Origin: Arcobacter sp.
GTDB lineage: Bacteria > Campylobacterota > Campylobacteria > Campylobacterales > Sulfurimonadaceae
DNA length: 50,751 bases
NCBI GenBank assembly: GCA_002733885.1
Contig: NVXJ01000002.1
Coordinates: 60,025 to 110,775 of the forward strand
Direction: 5' to 3'
The notes beneath the pieces are model-generated. The model searched no databases, had not been told where the DNA came from, and saw only the letters and a list, made by a program, of their open reading frames with translations. How positions within the stretch are numbered: the first letter of the stretch is position 1; each line of letters starts with the position of its first letter. Positions 1-10,214 of the stretch are shown in pieces. A program made the translations under genes and the position numbers.

Positions 1-1
1 A

Positions 2-1648
2 AAAGCACCTCTTATTGATACGAAGTTAAATCCAATTGGCTTAGTAGGTATTTCAAAAGATATAACGAATGAGCATGAGTTGGAAAAACAACTTATACAG
101 TCAAATAGTTTTTTAGTTGATGCACAAAGTATTGCAAAGGTTGGACATTGGGACTGGGATATACTGACTGAAAAACTTTTTTGGTCAGATGAAGTTTATA
201 AGATTTTTGGCTATACGCCTCAAGAATTTGGTGCAAGCTATGAAGCTTTTTTAGCCACTATTCATCCTGATGATAAAGAGATGGTTTCTAAGGCTACCCA
301 AGAAGCTGTTGATAATCATTCCAATTATGACATCTATCATCGCATCATCTTACCTGATGGAAGTGAAAAAATTGTTCATGAATTAGGATATGCCTTGTAT
401 GACAATAAAAATATTCCTATACAGATGATAGGAACCGTTCAAGATGTCACCAAATTTAAAGCCGTACAAAAAGAGTTAGTAGAACAAAAAGAAGCCTTTG
501 AAAAGATTTTTGAGTACTCTTCGGATGGGGCTACACTCATTGAGAATGGAAAATTCATTGCTTGTAATCAAGCTGTTATTGATATGATGAAAGCTTCTAG
601 TAGAGAAGACTTTTTAGAGTTGCACCCTTCTACCCTCTCACCAGAATTTCAACCTGATGGGAGAGCCTCTTATGAAAAAGCAGACAAGATGATGAGTATC
701 TGTTTAAAAAAAGGTCATAAGAATTTTGAATGGGTACATCAACGAAAAAATGGAGAAAACTTTTGGGCAGAAATTTTATTAACACGTATTCATATCAAAG
801 ACAAGGTTATTATTCATGCTTCATGGCGCGATATTTCTGAACGAAAAGCCTTAGAAGAGACCTTGCTTACATCCAATAAAAAGTATCAGAACTTAAGTCA
901 AGAACTCGATAGAAAAGTCAAAGAACAATCTGCGCAGATGATTAAGCAGTCACGTATGGCACAAATGGGGGAATTACTTAGCATGATAGCACATCAATGG
1001 CGCCAACCATTAAGCTCAATTGCTGCTATTGCCAGCGCCGTAAAGATTAAAATTTCTTTAGCCAAAGACAGTGATATTAGTAAAGAAAACAGTGACTTTT
1101 TAGATTCTCAGATGGATAACATTGAAACACTAACGCAAGACTTATCCAGTACGATAAATGATTTTAGAACCTTGTATAAGCCGGACAAAATAATGAAATA
1201 CTTTTACCTAAATGAGCCTATTGATAAAGCCTTTAAACTTTTAGAAATGTCTCTTAATAGAGATACTATTAAAATTGAAAAAGAGTACGCACAAAATATC
1301 TCCTTACTTATGCATGGAAATGAAGTCATGCAAGTAGTACTTAACATACTTAAAAATGCTGAGGATAATTTCATTGAAAAAAACATAAGTAACCCTTCCA
1401 TCTTTATTAGAACTTTTATAGATGACCTTACTGCTAATATCATGATTTGTGATAATGGTGGAGGTATTAATGAAAAAATCATGGAAAATATTTTTGATCC
1501 ATATTTTTCTACCAAGGATGAGAAAAATGGAACAGGCTTAGGTTTATATATGTCAAAAATTATTATTGAGCAACATCATAAAGGTAGTTTAGAAGTTAGT
1601 AATACAGATAAAGGGGCTTGCTTTACTATAAAACTGCCTCTTCAATAA
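2..1648 (+). CDS. PAS-domain sensor histidine kinase (HWRQPL-type), 5'-truncated by window edge
   Basis: Frame is open to base 2 upstream of the listed TTG start and reads ...KAPLIDTKLNPIGLVGISKDITNEHELEKQL, a typical PAS/PAC end; H-box MIAHQWRQPLSSIAA, N-box NILKNAEDNF, G-box [22 protein letters not shown]. Confidence 0.93.
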   Translation, partial: KAPLIDTKLNPIGLVGISKDITNEHELEKQLIQSNSFLVDAQSIAKVGHWDWDILTEKLFWSDEVYKIFGYTPQEFGASYEAFLATIHPDDKEMVSKATQEAVDNHSNYDIYHRIILPDGSEKIVHELGYALYDNKNIPIQMIGTVQDVTKFKAVQKELVEQKEAFEKIFEYSSDGATLIENGKFIACNQAVIDMMKASSREDFLELHPSTLSPEFQPDGRASYEKADKMMSICLKKGHKNFEWVHQRKNGENFWAEILLTRIHIKDKVIIHASWRDISERKALEETLLTSNKKYQNLSQELDRKVKEQSAQMIKQSRMAQMGELLSMIAHQWRQPLSSIAAIASAVKIKISLAKDSDISKENSDFLDSQMDNIETLTQDLSSTINDFRTLYKPDKIMKYFYLNEPIDKAFKLLEMSLNRDTIKIEKEYAQNISLLMHGNEVMQVVLNILKNAEDNFIEKNISNPSIFIRTFIDDLTANIMICDNGGGINEKIMENIFDPYFSTKDEKNGTGLGLYMSKIIIEQHHKGSLEVSNTDKGACFTIKLPLQ

Positions 1649-1652
1649 GCTT

Positions 1653-2708
1653 CTAAAGGGATTTGAATTGTTTATGTATTATTCTAATCTCATCAATATT
1701 TTTAATAAAAAGATTACATAAGTAGGGATCAAAATGTTTTCCTCTTTGCTCTTGTAAATAGTCCATAGCTTCCTCAAATGACCAAGCTTTTTTGTAAGGA
1801 CGAACAGAGGTCAAGGCATCAAAAACATCGGCTAAGGCTGTAATCCGACCATAAATATGTATTTCTTCAGCTTTTAGTCCTCTTGGATAACCACTTCCAT
1901 CATATTTTTCATGATGCGTATGCGCAATAATTGCCCCTGCTTTTAAAAAAGGATTTTCACTGGTTTCAAGAATCTTCATCCCTATATGGGCATGTTCTTT
2001 CATCTCTTTCATCTCATCTTCATCTAGTTTACCAGGTTTTAATAAGATAGCGTCACTGATACCGACTTTTCCAATATCATGTAAGGGCGAAGCATTAAAA
2101 ACCACCTCTTGTTCATGCCTATCCAAGCCATACGCCTTAGCAAGAAGTCTTGAATAGTGCGCCACTCGAGAGACATGGCTCGCGGTTTCAGGATCTTTGT
2201 ATTCTGCGGTATTTGAAAGTACTTTTAAGGCTTCTTTTTCTCGTTGAATTAAAGCTTGCGTAGCTCTAGCCACCTCTTTTTCTAATTGATGATTAAAATC
2301 ATCCAAAATAAGTTGAGACCGCTTTAATTTAGAAACATTTTTCATTCTAGCACGGTATTCAGCTGCATTAAGCGGTTTTTTCAAGAAGTCTATAGCCCCT
2401 TCATTTAAAGCCAAAAGCTTTATCTCTTCGTTATCCCCTGCTGCAGTTATCATAATTGTTAATATATTTGAATTAATTAAATGTGCTTCTTTCATCAAGA
2501 CTATACCATTCATATATGGCATCATATAATCAACAAGCATAATATCCACTGGATGTTTTTTTATATGGACCAAGGCCTCTTTTGGATCATCAAAGGTCAA
2601 AATATCAGGGTAGATTTTTAAGGACAGGGCTTTTAAAAGCTCTAAATTAAAAGGTTCATCATCCACCGCAATTACATAAAGTGGCGTAGTAAAATCTTTA
2701 GTATCCAT
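1653..2708 (-). CDS. Response regulator with HD-GYP domain (c-di-GMP phosphodiesterase-like)
   Basis: REC (VIAVDDEPFNLELL, MLVDYMMPYMNG) then HDIGKVGI / HHEKYDGSGYPRGL HD-GYP motifs; internal ATG at 2708 preferred over the listed 2771 start, which overlaps the upstream gene. Confidence 0.92.
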   Translation of the reverse strand: MDTKDFTTPLYVIAVDDEPFNLELLKALSLKIYPDILTFDDPKEALVHIKKHPVDIMLVDYMMPYMNGIVLMKEAHLINSNILTIMITAAGDNEEIKLLALNEGAIDFLKKPLNAAEYRARMKNVSKLKRSQLILDDFNHQLEKEVARATQALIQREKEALKVLSNTAEYKDPETASHVSRVAHYSRLLAKAYGLDRHEQEVVFNASPLHDIGKVGISDAILLKPGKLDEDEMKEMKEHAHIGMKILETSENPFLKAGAIIAHTHHEKYDGSGYPRGLKAEEIHIYGRITALADVFDALTSVRPYKKAWSFEEAMDYLQEQRGKHFDPYLCNLFIKNIDEIRIIHKQFKSL

Positions 2709-2709
2709 C

Positions 2710-5700
2710 TTAAGTTTCTTCCCTATATGCTTGAATACTTTCAAGATAGTGTTCCAACTGCGTAATTTCATTAGAAAAATCCAACTGCTTTTTCTTTCTT
2801 ACTAACTTCTCTATTAAAACTGCTAAGTCTGTCACCTTTTGAAGACATAATGAACTGCTTGCTCCTTTTAACTTATGTGCTTGAGCATAAAGTTCTTCAT
2901 AATCTTGAGCTTCATTCGCCTGATTCATCTGCTTTATAACATTCCTTGTTGTAAACACAAATTTACCAAATAAACTGCTCATAATATCTTCAGGAAGTTC
3001 TAAAAATTCACCTGCCATATTCAAACTTTTAGTAATTTCTCCCGAAGAAATATCAAAAAGTGTACAGGCTTGTAATGAAGGAAAAAGATTATTAAGCAGA
3101 GCTAATACCTCACTATTTTTAATTGGCTTAGCAATATGGGAGTACATACCTACTGTTTTAAATTCCTCTACATCTTTTTCCAAAACATTTGAAGTCAAGG
3201 CGACTATAGGTGTATCTTGATTTTTAGAAGAAAACCTTAGGATTTTTTTTGTTGCTTCTATACCATTTAATTCAGGCATATTGATGTCCATTAATATCAG
3301 ATCATATACCTCTTCTTGTGCTTCTTTCACTGCTTTTTTTCCGTCATCAACAATCTTTATTTTAATCTGATATTTTTTGAGTAGTTCTTCAATAAGCATT
3401 TGATTAACCTCATTATCTTCTGCTACTAATACCCGTAATTTACTTCCGTCAAAAATCTCTTTTGACTTAGATGAGCTACTCTGTAGCGCATAATGGGACA
3501 AGACACTATATAATCGTGTAGAACAGCGATGATAACAGTTAATAACTTGAAGGCTTGGAGTACTGGATTGAAAGTTAGACTTAGTATCAATGCAGATAAC
3601 AAGTACATTATCCTTGTTAATCTGAGCATGCAACTCCTGCGCCTCTTTTTCATCAAACACTATACAAATAGCAGATTTTTCTTTTCTCATTTTGTCTGTT
3701 TCAATTAAAGAAGCATTAAGGCCAAATTCCTCTAGATATTTTAATATATTTTCACTCTGACTACCCTTGTTTAATACAAATATTTGTTGATTATTTAATA
3801 ATTTTTTTAGTCGTATTTTTTCTTTACATTTATCAAATGTAAGACTAAATGAAAACCGACTTCCTTCACCTTTATTACTTTTAAGCTTAATCACACCCCC
3901 CATTAAATCAACCAAGGATGCACTTATACTAAGACCTAGACCCGTTCCACCAAACTGACGCGTTGTGGATGTGTCTTCTTGAGTAAAGGCTTCAAAAATA
4001 GTTTCTTGACGTGAACTAGAAATACCAATTCCCGTGTCTTCAACACAAAACTTAATTTCTTGATTTTTTAGAGTATCCTTTAGTAAGCTAAGTTTAATAG
4101 CAATATTTTGTGTTTTAGGGGTGAACTTTACCGCATTGTTTATCAGATTTGACAGAACTTGATTAAGATGAAGTTCATCCATTCTTAGACATTCACTAAT
4201 ACCCGTATCAAGTTCTAAAGTGTAAACTAAAGACTTCTCTTGTGTTTGAGGTAAATAGTTCATATACAAGAGTTCCATCTCTTTATAGAGGTTAATGTCT
4301 TTCATGCTTATCTGCATCTTTCCTTGTTCAAGTTTTGAAAAGTCTAAGATGCCATCTACCACGCCTAAGAGCATTCTAGCCGAGTGTTCAATGACATTAA
4401 TATACTGACGCTGTTCTTCATTTAGTATACTTTCACTAAGTAAGCCAGCAAAGCCTATTATGCCATTCATTGGTGTTCGAATTTCATGGCTCATATTGGC
4501 AAGAAAGTCTGATTTTATGTTTTTAGTTTCTTCTGCTTTTACCCGGGCATTCTCAATTTCTGTAATATCACTAAGGGTTAAAATGTACATAGTTTTTTTA
4601 TCTAAAACAATCTTTTTCGTGCCTATACGAAAGGTTAATATCTTCCCATTTTTATCTACAAGGTATTCTTTTACAATTGAGGTAGTAGTTTCTGCTTCAA
4701 AGCTACAATTAACATCACAACCCTTGAATAGACCTTCTTTATTAACATAAAGTTCACACAGACATTTATGCTGACTTAAAAAATCATTAATATCTGTATA
4801 ATCAAAGGCGTCAAAAAATTTTTTATTTAAAAAACTAATAACGCCATCTTTGCCTGTAAGAGCAACTATACTTTCTTGATTGTCTAATATATGGTGGAGG
4901 CGAAGTTTTTGCTCCTCCAAACTTTTTTCATATAAAATAATAGAAGTGAAATCTTCTCGTAATGCCATATATTCTACAATTTCTCCTAAATCATTTAAAA
5001 TAGGAAAGATGGTGGCATGAACATAATAACTGCTTCCATCTTTTTTTCTATTTTGTAACATACCTGACCAGACTTCTTTTGCCTTCAGAGTTTTCCACAT
5101 CTGCCTAAAAACTAAAGCAGGGGTATCTTTATGACGGACAATACTATGGGGTTGGCCAATGAGTTCTTCTTGCGCGTACCCACTTAAATCACAGAATTTT
5201 TTATTACTGTACGTAATTATTCCTCTAGCATCCGTTTTTGATACCAAGGTTGCCTTATCCAAGGCATCTTGATACTGCTGTAATAAAATATTTAAACTCT
5301 TATTGGCAAGAAGCTGTTCATTTAATTCTTGTGTTGTCACTTCCATAAGATGAGAAACAACGGAAACAGATTTTCTAAGCTGTTTAGGATGAAGTAAATT
5401 GCTATTAAACTTTGTGTTAACTTTTTTGGACTCAGACAAGCCTAAAACAACACTCGTAAGATTAAAAAGATGATTTTTTCCCTGAGAATATGAAAATTCT
5501 CCATAGCTTACAAAGCCTGCTTGAGGTGCCATCTCAGACAGGAGCCTATATTCTACTTCCAAATAATTATTAAAAAATGATTTTCTTGTGGCACACGAGT
5601 AAATAAAAAGAGACTCTAATGGCTTTATGGACGCTTTTACATAAATATCTGCAGTAGTTTCTATCACACTTTTTTCATCTTCTACCGCAAAACGAACGAT

Positions 5701-6534
5701 CGTACCTTCAGGTATACAACCTGAAAGTTCAAGAGACTTATCTTCATTTACCTTAAGAATAGATCGGGCTACTTGAAGCCCATCATCATCAAAACTCAAA
5801 GGAAATTCTAATAAAGACTGAGAGGTATTAGATAAGACATTCTTTCCAAGATATTTTTCATACACCAAAGAACAAGCTTCTCCATCAATTTCATACACAC
5901 GATTTTTATCTGCCCGTGTCACTTTCATATCTTTACCAATACTCTTCCAACCAAAATTATATGCATTAAACAAATGTAAATCGGCATTATCTAAAGAAAC
6001 GGCTACTAAGCCCTTTGTTAAAGTTTGTGTATCTGATATTATAAAAGAACTATTATTGAAGGCATAATTATCTCCTGAAACACCTCCTACTAAAGTAACC
6101 TTATCCCCACCCGCTTCATGAAAACTTTTTAAAAATTCGTCAACCTCATAATCCAAACCATCTATAAATAAGATAATACATTTTGTGTCTTCTTTGATTA
6201 ATGTCTCTGCCATATTTTTACCCGAAACATGCGCAGCCTCTTGCGAAATAAAAGAAAATAAATCTGTGTTTTCAAAGCTTGTTATGCTTATGAGAAGTGT
6301 GCCTTCATGCATCTTACCGTCTATTATTTCACCGCAACTGCTTGAACCAATGATAATGGCTTCTTTAATATAACTTTTTATCAGACAAGTAACTTCCTTC
6401 ACCTTTTTTTCATCTAAGCTACCATCAAAAATTTGGACGAGTATGGACTTGGCTAAAGGGGTATCTTGCCACTGACTTTTAAGCCATATCTTTAGTTCGG
6501 AGGAATTTGTATAAATCAAGTTTTTACTGTTCAT
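2710..6534 (-). CDS. Hybrid sensor histidine kinase, FIST-N/FIST-C + PAS + PAS + HisKA/HATPase + REC + HPt
   Basis: FIST-like N-terminus (EAIIIGSSSCGEIIDGKMHEGTLLISI), Aer-like PAS (GQPHSIVRHKDTP), DFLANMSHEIRTPMNG H-box, LMDINMPELNG REC, AHKLKGASSSL HPt; ATG at 6534 has an AGGAAAA RBS, unlike the listed 6600 TTG start. Confidence 0.9.
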   Translation of the reverse strand: MNSKNLIYTNSSELKIWLKSQWQDTPLAKSILVQIFDGSLDEKKVKEVTCLIKSYIKEAIIIGSSSCGEIIDGKMHEGTLLISITSFENTDLFSFISQEAAHVSGKNMAETLIKEDTKCIILFIDGLDYEVDEFLKSFHEAGGDKVTLVGGVSGDNYAFNNSSFIISDTQTLTKGLVAVSLDNADLHLFNAYNFGWKSIGKDMKVTRADKNRVYEIDGEACSLVYEKYLGKNVLSNTSQSLLEFPLSFDDDGLQVARSILKVNEDKSLELSGCIPEGTIVRFAVEDEKSVIETTADIYVKASIKPLESLFIYSCATRKSFFNNYLEVEYRLLSEMAPQAGFVSYGEFSYSQGKNHLFNLTSVVLGLSESKKVNTKFNSNLLHPKQLRKSVSVVSHLMEVTTQELNEQLLANKSLNILLQQYQDALDKATLVSKTDARGIITYSNKKFCDLSGYAQEELIGQPHSIVRHKDTPALVFRQMWKTLKAKEVWSGMLQNRKKDGSSYYVHATIFPILNDLGEIVEYMALREDFTSIILYEKSLEEQKLRLHHILDNQESIVALTGKDGVISFLNKKFFDAFDYTDINDFLSQHKCLCELYVNKEGLFKGCDVNCSFEAETTTSIVKEYLVDKNGKILTFRIGTKKIVLDKKTMYILTLSDITEIENARVKAEETKNIKSDFLANMSHEIRTPMNGIIGFAGLLSESILNEEQRQYINVIEHSARMLLGVVDGILDFSKLEQGKMQISMKDINLYKEMELLYMNYLPQTQEKSLVYTLELDTGISECLRMDELHLNQVLSNLINNAVKFTPKTQNIAIKLSLLKDTLKNQEIKFCVEDTGIGISSSRQETIFEAFTQEDTSTTRQFGGTGLGLSISASLVDLMGGVIKLKSNKGEGSRFSFSLTFDKCKEKIRLKKLLNNQQIFVLNKGSQSENILKYLEEFGLNASLIETDKMRKEKSAICIVFDEKEAQELHAQINKDNVLVICIDTKSNFQSSTPSLQVINCYHRCSTRLYSVLSHYALQSSSSKSKEIFDGSKLRVLVAEDNEVNQMLIEELLKKYQIKIKIVDDGKKAVKEAQEEVYDLILMDINMPELNGIEATKKILRFSSKNQDTPIVALTSNVLEKDVEEFKTVGMYSHIAKPIKNSEVLALLNNLFPSLQACTLFDISSGEITKSLNMAGEFLELPEDIMSSLFGKFVFTTRNVIKQMNQANEAQDYEELYAQAHKLKGASSSLCLQKVTDLAVLIEKLVRKKKQLDFSNEITQLEHYLESIQAYREET

Positions 6535-6705
6535 TCGCAATTTTCCTGTCTTGATAAAAGTTTTTCTTATCTTATCTAATCTAATTATTTCTTTAAACAA
6601 GCTAAAATTACTATTTGATTAAAAATAATATTTAATTATAGTACTTTAGCGTTTTTTTAACTACAGCTGTGTTATTATCAATGAATTACAACATAAGTAG
6701 GCATA

Positions 6706-8019
6706 ATGCAAAACAAAATTCTGATTGTTGATGATAATGAAGTCAACCTTGAACTCATCACCTTATTGATCCAGCAATATACCAAAGAAAAAAAGATAGA
6801 CCTTCAAGTAATTACGGCAGAAAATGGGCAAGAGGCTATAGATGCTTGTGTTCATGGAGATATTGATATTATTTTCATGGATCTTATGATGCCCACTATG
6901 AACGGCAATGAAGCAACCAAAATAATAAAAGCCAATCATCCCCATGCGATGGTTATTGTCATTTCAGCCTTAGGTGATGAGGGCCGACAAAAAGAGATGT
7001 TACTTAATGGAGCAGAAGACTATATGACAAAGCCCGTAAATGGTCCTTTGTTTAAGAGTCGTCTTCACAATTACCTGCAATTAATTCAAACACGTAACCA
7101 CATTTCACACTTGCCCAAAACACATAACCTCTTTACCTCTAAGGTGTATAACTATCACATGGACTTTTTTATAAGCAGTGAAGCTGACTTGTCTGAGTTT
7201 TGGGAAGCCTTTTTGATTCGATTAGACTTTCAACGTCATATTGAAGACTTAAGTGACTTTATTCGTTTTATTTATAGATTTGGAAGCTTACAATTAAACA
7301 AAGGCTACCAGTTTCATATTTTTATAGAAGAAGATGCTGATAATTTTTACTTTACCCTTGATAACATCCAACTACTTGGATCTGAAAAAGTCAATACCAT
7401 TGTACAAAAATATTATAAAGAAGGTCTTTTCCTCTGTGAGGCAAATCACTTGAGCTTTATCTTAGCAAAGACATCCCTTCAAGAGGTGAATATTTTGGTT
7501 CAAGAGAAAGTAAAAAGTGAAGAACCTGCAAAGGTTATCCCTATCATGAGTACACAAAAAGATCAAGAACTTCAAACCTTTGATATCTTAGATACTGAAG
7601 AACTTGAAGACTTTGAAGACCATCTACTTAAGCTTAAATCTCTTATCTTGCTTATGGAAAACAGTAAACTTGAGGCCGAAGATATACAGAACTTATGTCA
7701 CAGCTTAAAAGAAACAGCCTCTATATTATCCATTCCTAATGACACCTATGTACTTTCTAATGCCTTACAAGAACTAACCCATGCTATACAAGACAATCAA
7801 GAATATTTTCACGAAAGTTCTGAACAACTTTTTGATTTCATCAATGCATTTATACATGATTTGATATTTTGGAAGAATAAAATATTTTATGAAGGTGCAC
7901 CAAGTGTAAGCTTTTTAAACGATTCAATTACCAGCAATGCCAATATGCTTAATGCTCTTTTGCAACCTCAAGACAATGCAATAAGCAATGAAGATGTGGA
8001 TGATATTTTTGATTTTTAA
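6706..8019 (+). CDS. Response regulator with long uncharacterised C-terminal region ending DDIFDF
   Basis: N-terminal REC domain KILIVDDNEVNLELI ... IIFMDLMMPTMNGNEATK ... DYMTKPVNG; C-terminal half not recognised. Confidence 0.88.
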   Translation: MQNKILIVDDNEVNLELITLLIQQYTKEKKIDLQVITAENGQEAIDACVHGDIDIIFMDLMMPTMNGNEATKIIKANHPHAMVIVISALGDEGRQKEMLLNGAEDYMTKPVNGPLFKSRLHNYLQLIQTRNHISHLPKTHNLFTSKVYNYHMDFFISSEADLSEFWEAFLIRLDFQRHIEDLSDFIRFIYRFGSLQLNKGYQFHIFIEEDADNFYFTLDNIQLLGSEKVNTIVQKYYKEGLFLCEANHLSFILAKTSLQEVNILVQEKVKSEEPAKVIPIMSTQKDQELQTFDILDTEELEDFEDHLLKLKSLILLMENSKLEAEDIQNLCHSLKETASILSIPNDTYVLSNALQELTHAIQDNQEYFHESSEQLFDFINAFIHDLIFWKNKIFYEGAPSVSFLNDSITSNANMLNALLQPQDNAISNEDVDDIFDF

Positions 8020-8031
8020 TAAGGATGATAT

Positions 8032-9066
8032 ATGGATTTAATTAAAGACTTACATGCCATCAGCTCGAGACTAAACCTTCTTTATATTGAAGATGATGAA
8101 CAACTCAGAGTCCAAATGACAGGCATCTTTCAAGAGCTTTTCAATGAGGTCGACACAGGTGAAAATGGTATTGTCGGCTTAAACTTGTATACCAATCGTC
8201 TTAAGCAAAGACAAAAACCTTATGATATCGTCATCACCGATATTAATATGCCTGAAATGAATGGTATTGAACTCATTGAGGCCATCTATCAAACCAATCC
8301 CTTACAGCCTATTATTGTCGTATCCGCACATAATGAGTCTGAGTACCTTTTAGAGTTATTATACCTTGGCATTGATAGCTTTTTAATCAAACCTGTAAAG
8401 CACAATGCCTTAGTAAGCACCTTATATAAAGTCACTAAGAGCATTGAGAATGAGAGGCTTGTGAATAAGCATTATAAAGAAATTGAAGAATTAAACACCC
8501 AACTCTCCTTTAAAAGTCTCGAGCTTGAAAAGAGTAATGACGAACTCCACAGTAAAAACATCGCCTTAGAAAAATCCATGCGGATTATCGAAGGGATGCA
8601 ATATAAAGACCATCTCCATAGAAAGATAAGTCTACCTAGCAATACCTTAACCGTGCACACTAAAAAAGAAAAAGATGATACAAAAAGCAATCCTCTTCTC
8701 TTTCAAATTGAAACAATCATCAGTACCATTGCCTTACAGTATCCTAATAAAAAGATAGAAGATACACAATTGCATGATCTTTCAAAAGCACTCAGTACCT
8801 ACCTCAATTCACTTCCTAAAGACGAAGATTTTCTTATCCTAAGGCTTTGCTTTAGCAAACTGGCAAGTGCCTTAGAACAAAGACCAAAATGCAGTTCAAT
8901 ACAAGAGTTAGAACGTATTATTGGAATTCTTGAAAGTTTTTTCTTTGTGTATAGTAAATGGGAAAAAGAATGGAAAAATATTGAGAAAGAGGATTTTAAA
9001 ATGTTTTGTATATCTATTGATAATGAAGTTTCTACACTTATAGATGTTTGGAACTGTAAAATATAA
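8032..9066 (+). CDS. Response regulator with coiled-coil C-terminal region
   Basis: REC motifs LLYIEDDEQLR, DIVITDINMPEMNGIEL, DSFLIKPV; paralogue of CDS at 35785. Confidence 0.88.
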   Translation: MDLIKDLHAISSRLNLLYIEDDEQLRVQMTGIFQELFNEVDTGENGIVGLNLYTNRLKQRQKPYDIVITDINMPEMNGIELIEAIYQTNPLQPIIVVSAHNESEYLLELLYLGIDSFLIKPVKHNALVSTLYKVTKSIENERLVNKHYKEIEELNTQLSFKSLELEKSNDELHSKNIALEKSMRIIEGMQYKDHLHRKISLPSNTLTVHTKKEKDDTKSNPLLFQIETIISTIALQYPNKKIEDTQLHDLSKALSTYLNSLPKDEDFLILRLCFSKLASALEQRPKCSSIQELERIIGILESFFFVYSKWEKEWKNIEKEDFKMFCISIDNEVSTLIDVWNCKI

Positions 9067-9069
9067 GAT

Positions 9070-10204
9070 ATGTTAAAACATATCAAAAGAGTTAAACTTG
9101 GCCTTATATTTTCAATAAGTTTTATCTTGTTTATTACAGGTCTTTCAATTTCTTATTATCAATATCACAGTATTATAAAAGAATACATCTTCTTTATCAA
9201 AACTCATTAAAATCACTTCAAAAACAACTCAACACCTATTCAAAAACAAGCTTACCTTCCCAAGATATAAGTAAGCCCTTGTATCAACAAGGCAGAAAAA
9301 ACTTCATCGTCTTATCTCTCCTCTTTTTGAACTTTTTAAAAAAGATATTGATTTTTTAAAGATTATGACCTTTAGACTAAAAGACGGCTCTACCTTTTTA
9401 CGTTTACACAAACCCGAGATGTTTGGTAATAAAGTCAACACATTTAGAACAAGTATATTAAATGTAAATAAAGAGCATACAATACAATCTAGACTGGCAC
9501 AATTAAGAGAGATGATTAGTATGATTGCGCATCAATGGAGGCAACCCTTAGCTGCTATTTCTGCTACAGCAATCGTCCTTAAGATGAGAAGAGACCTAGA
9601 GAAGTATGACTTAACTAAGCAAGAAGAAAGAGAAGCTTGCCTCATTGACTTTAAATATGAACTACAAAAGATAGAAGACTTCACTCAAACCTTGACCTTA
9701 ACGATTAATGATTAATGATTTTAGAGATTTTTATAAGTTCAATAAACACTTTAGCTTAATGCCTATAAAAAAAGCACTTAGCATTATTAAAAGTTCTTTA
9801 ATATCTTAAAGTATCACGATAATTGAAGACTATCAAGACTGTACAAAACTTGATCTTTTAGAAAATGAAATCGTGCAGGTTCTGTTAAACCTCTTTAAAA
9901 ACACTCAAGATAATTTTCAAATCAAAGACCTTAAAAACAATAAAATATGGATCAGTACCACCAATATAGAAGATGGTGTTTTAATCAGTGTCTATGCTAA
10001 TGGAGGAGGAATAGAGGAGGAGATACTGCCTAAGATATTTGACCCCTACTTTTCAACAAACATGATAAAAATGGTACAGGATTGGGACTTTATATGTCAA
10101 AAACTATTATTGAAGAACATCATGGAGGAACCCTTCGTGCTCTTAACAAAGATGAAGGTCTGTGCTTTCATATTTCTTTGTATAAAAAAGCTAAAACTAA
10201 GTAG
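9070..10204 (+). pseudogene. Degraded cache-type sensor histidine kinase
   Basis: HWRQPL-kinase fragments spread over three frames: N-terminal TM (MLKHIKRVKLGLIFSISFILFITG), cache fragment (KIMTFRLKDGSTFLRLHKPEMFG), H-box (MIAHQWRQPLAAI), N-box (LLNLFKNTQDNF), G-box ([21 protein letters not shown]) separated by frameshifts and in-frame stops. Confidence 0.88.
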
Positions 10205-10214
10205 CCGCAAATAA

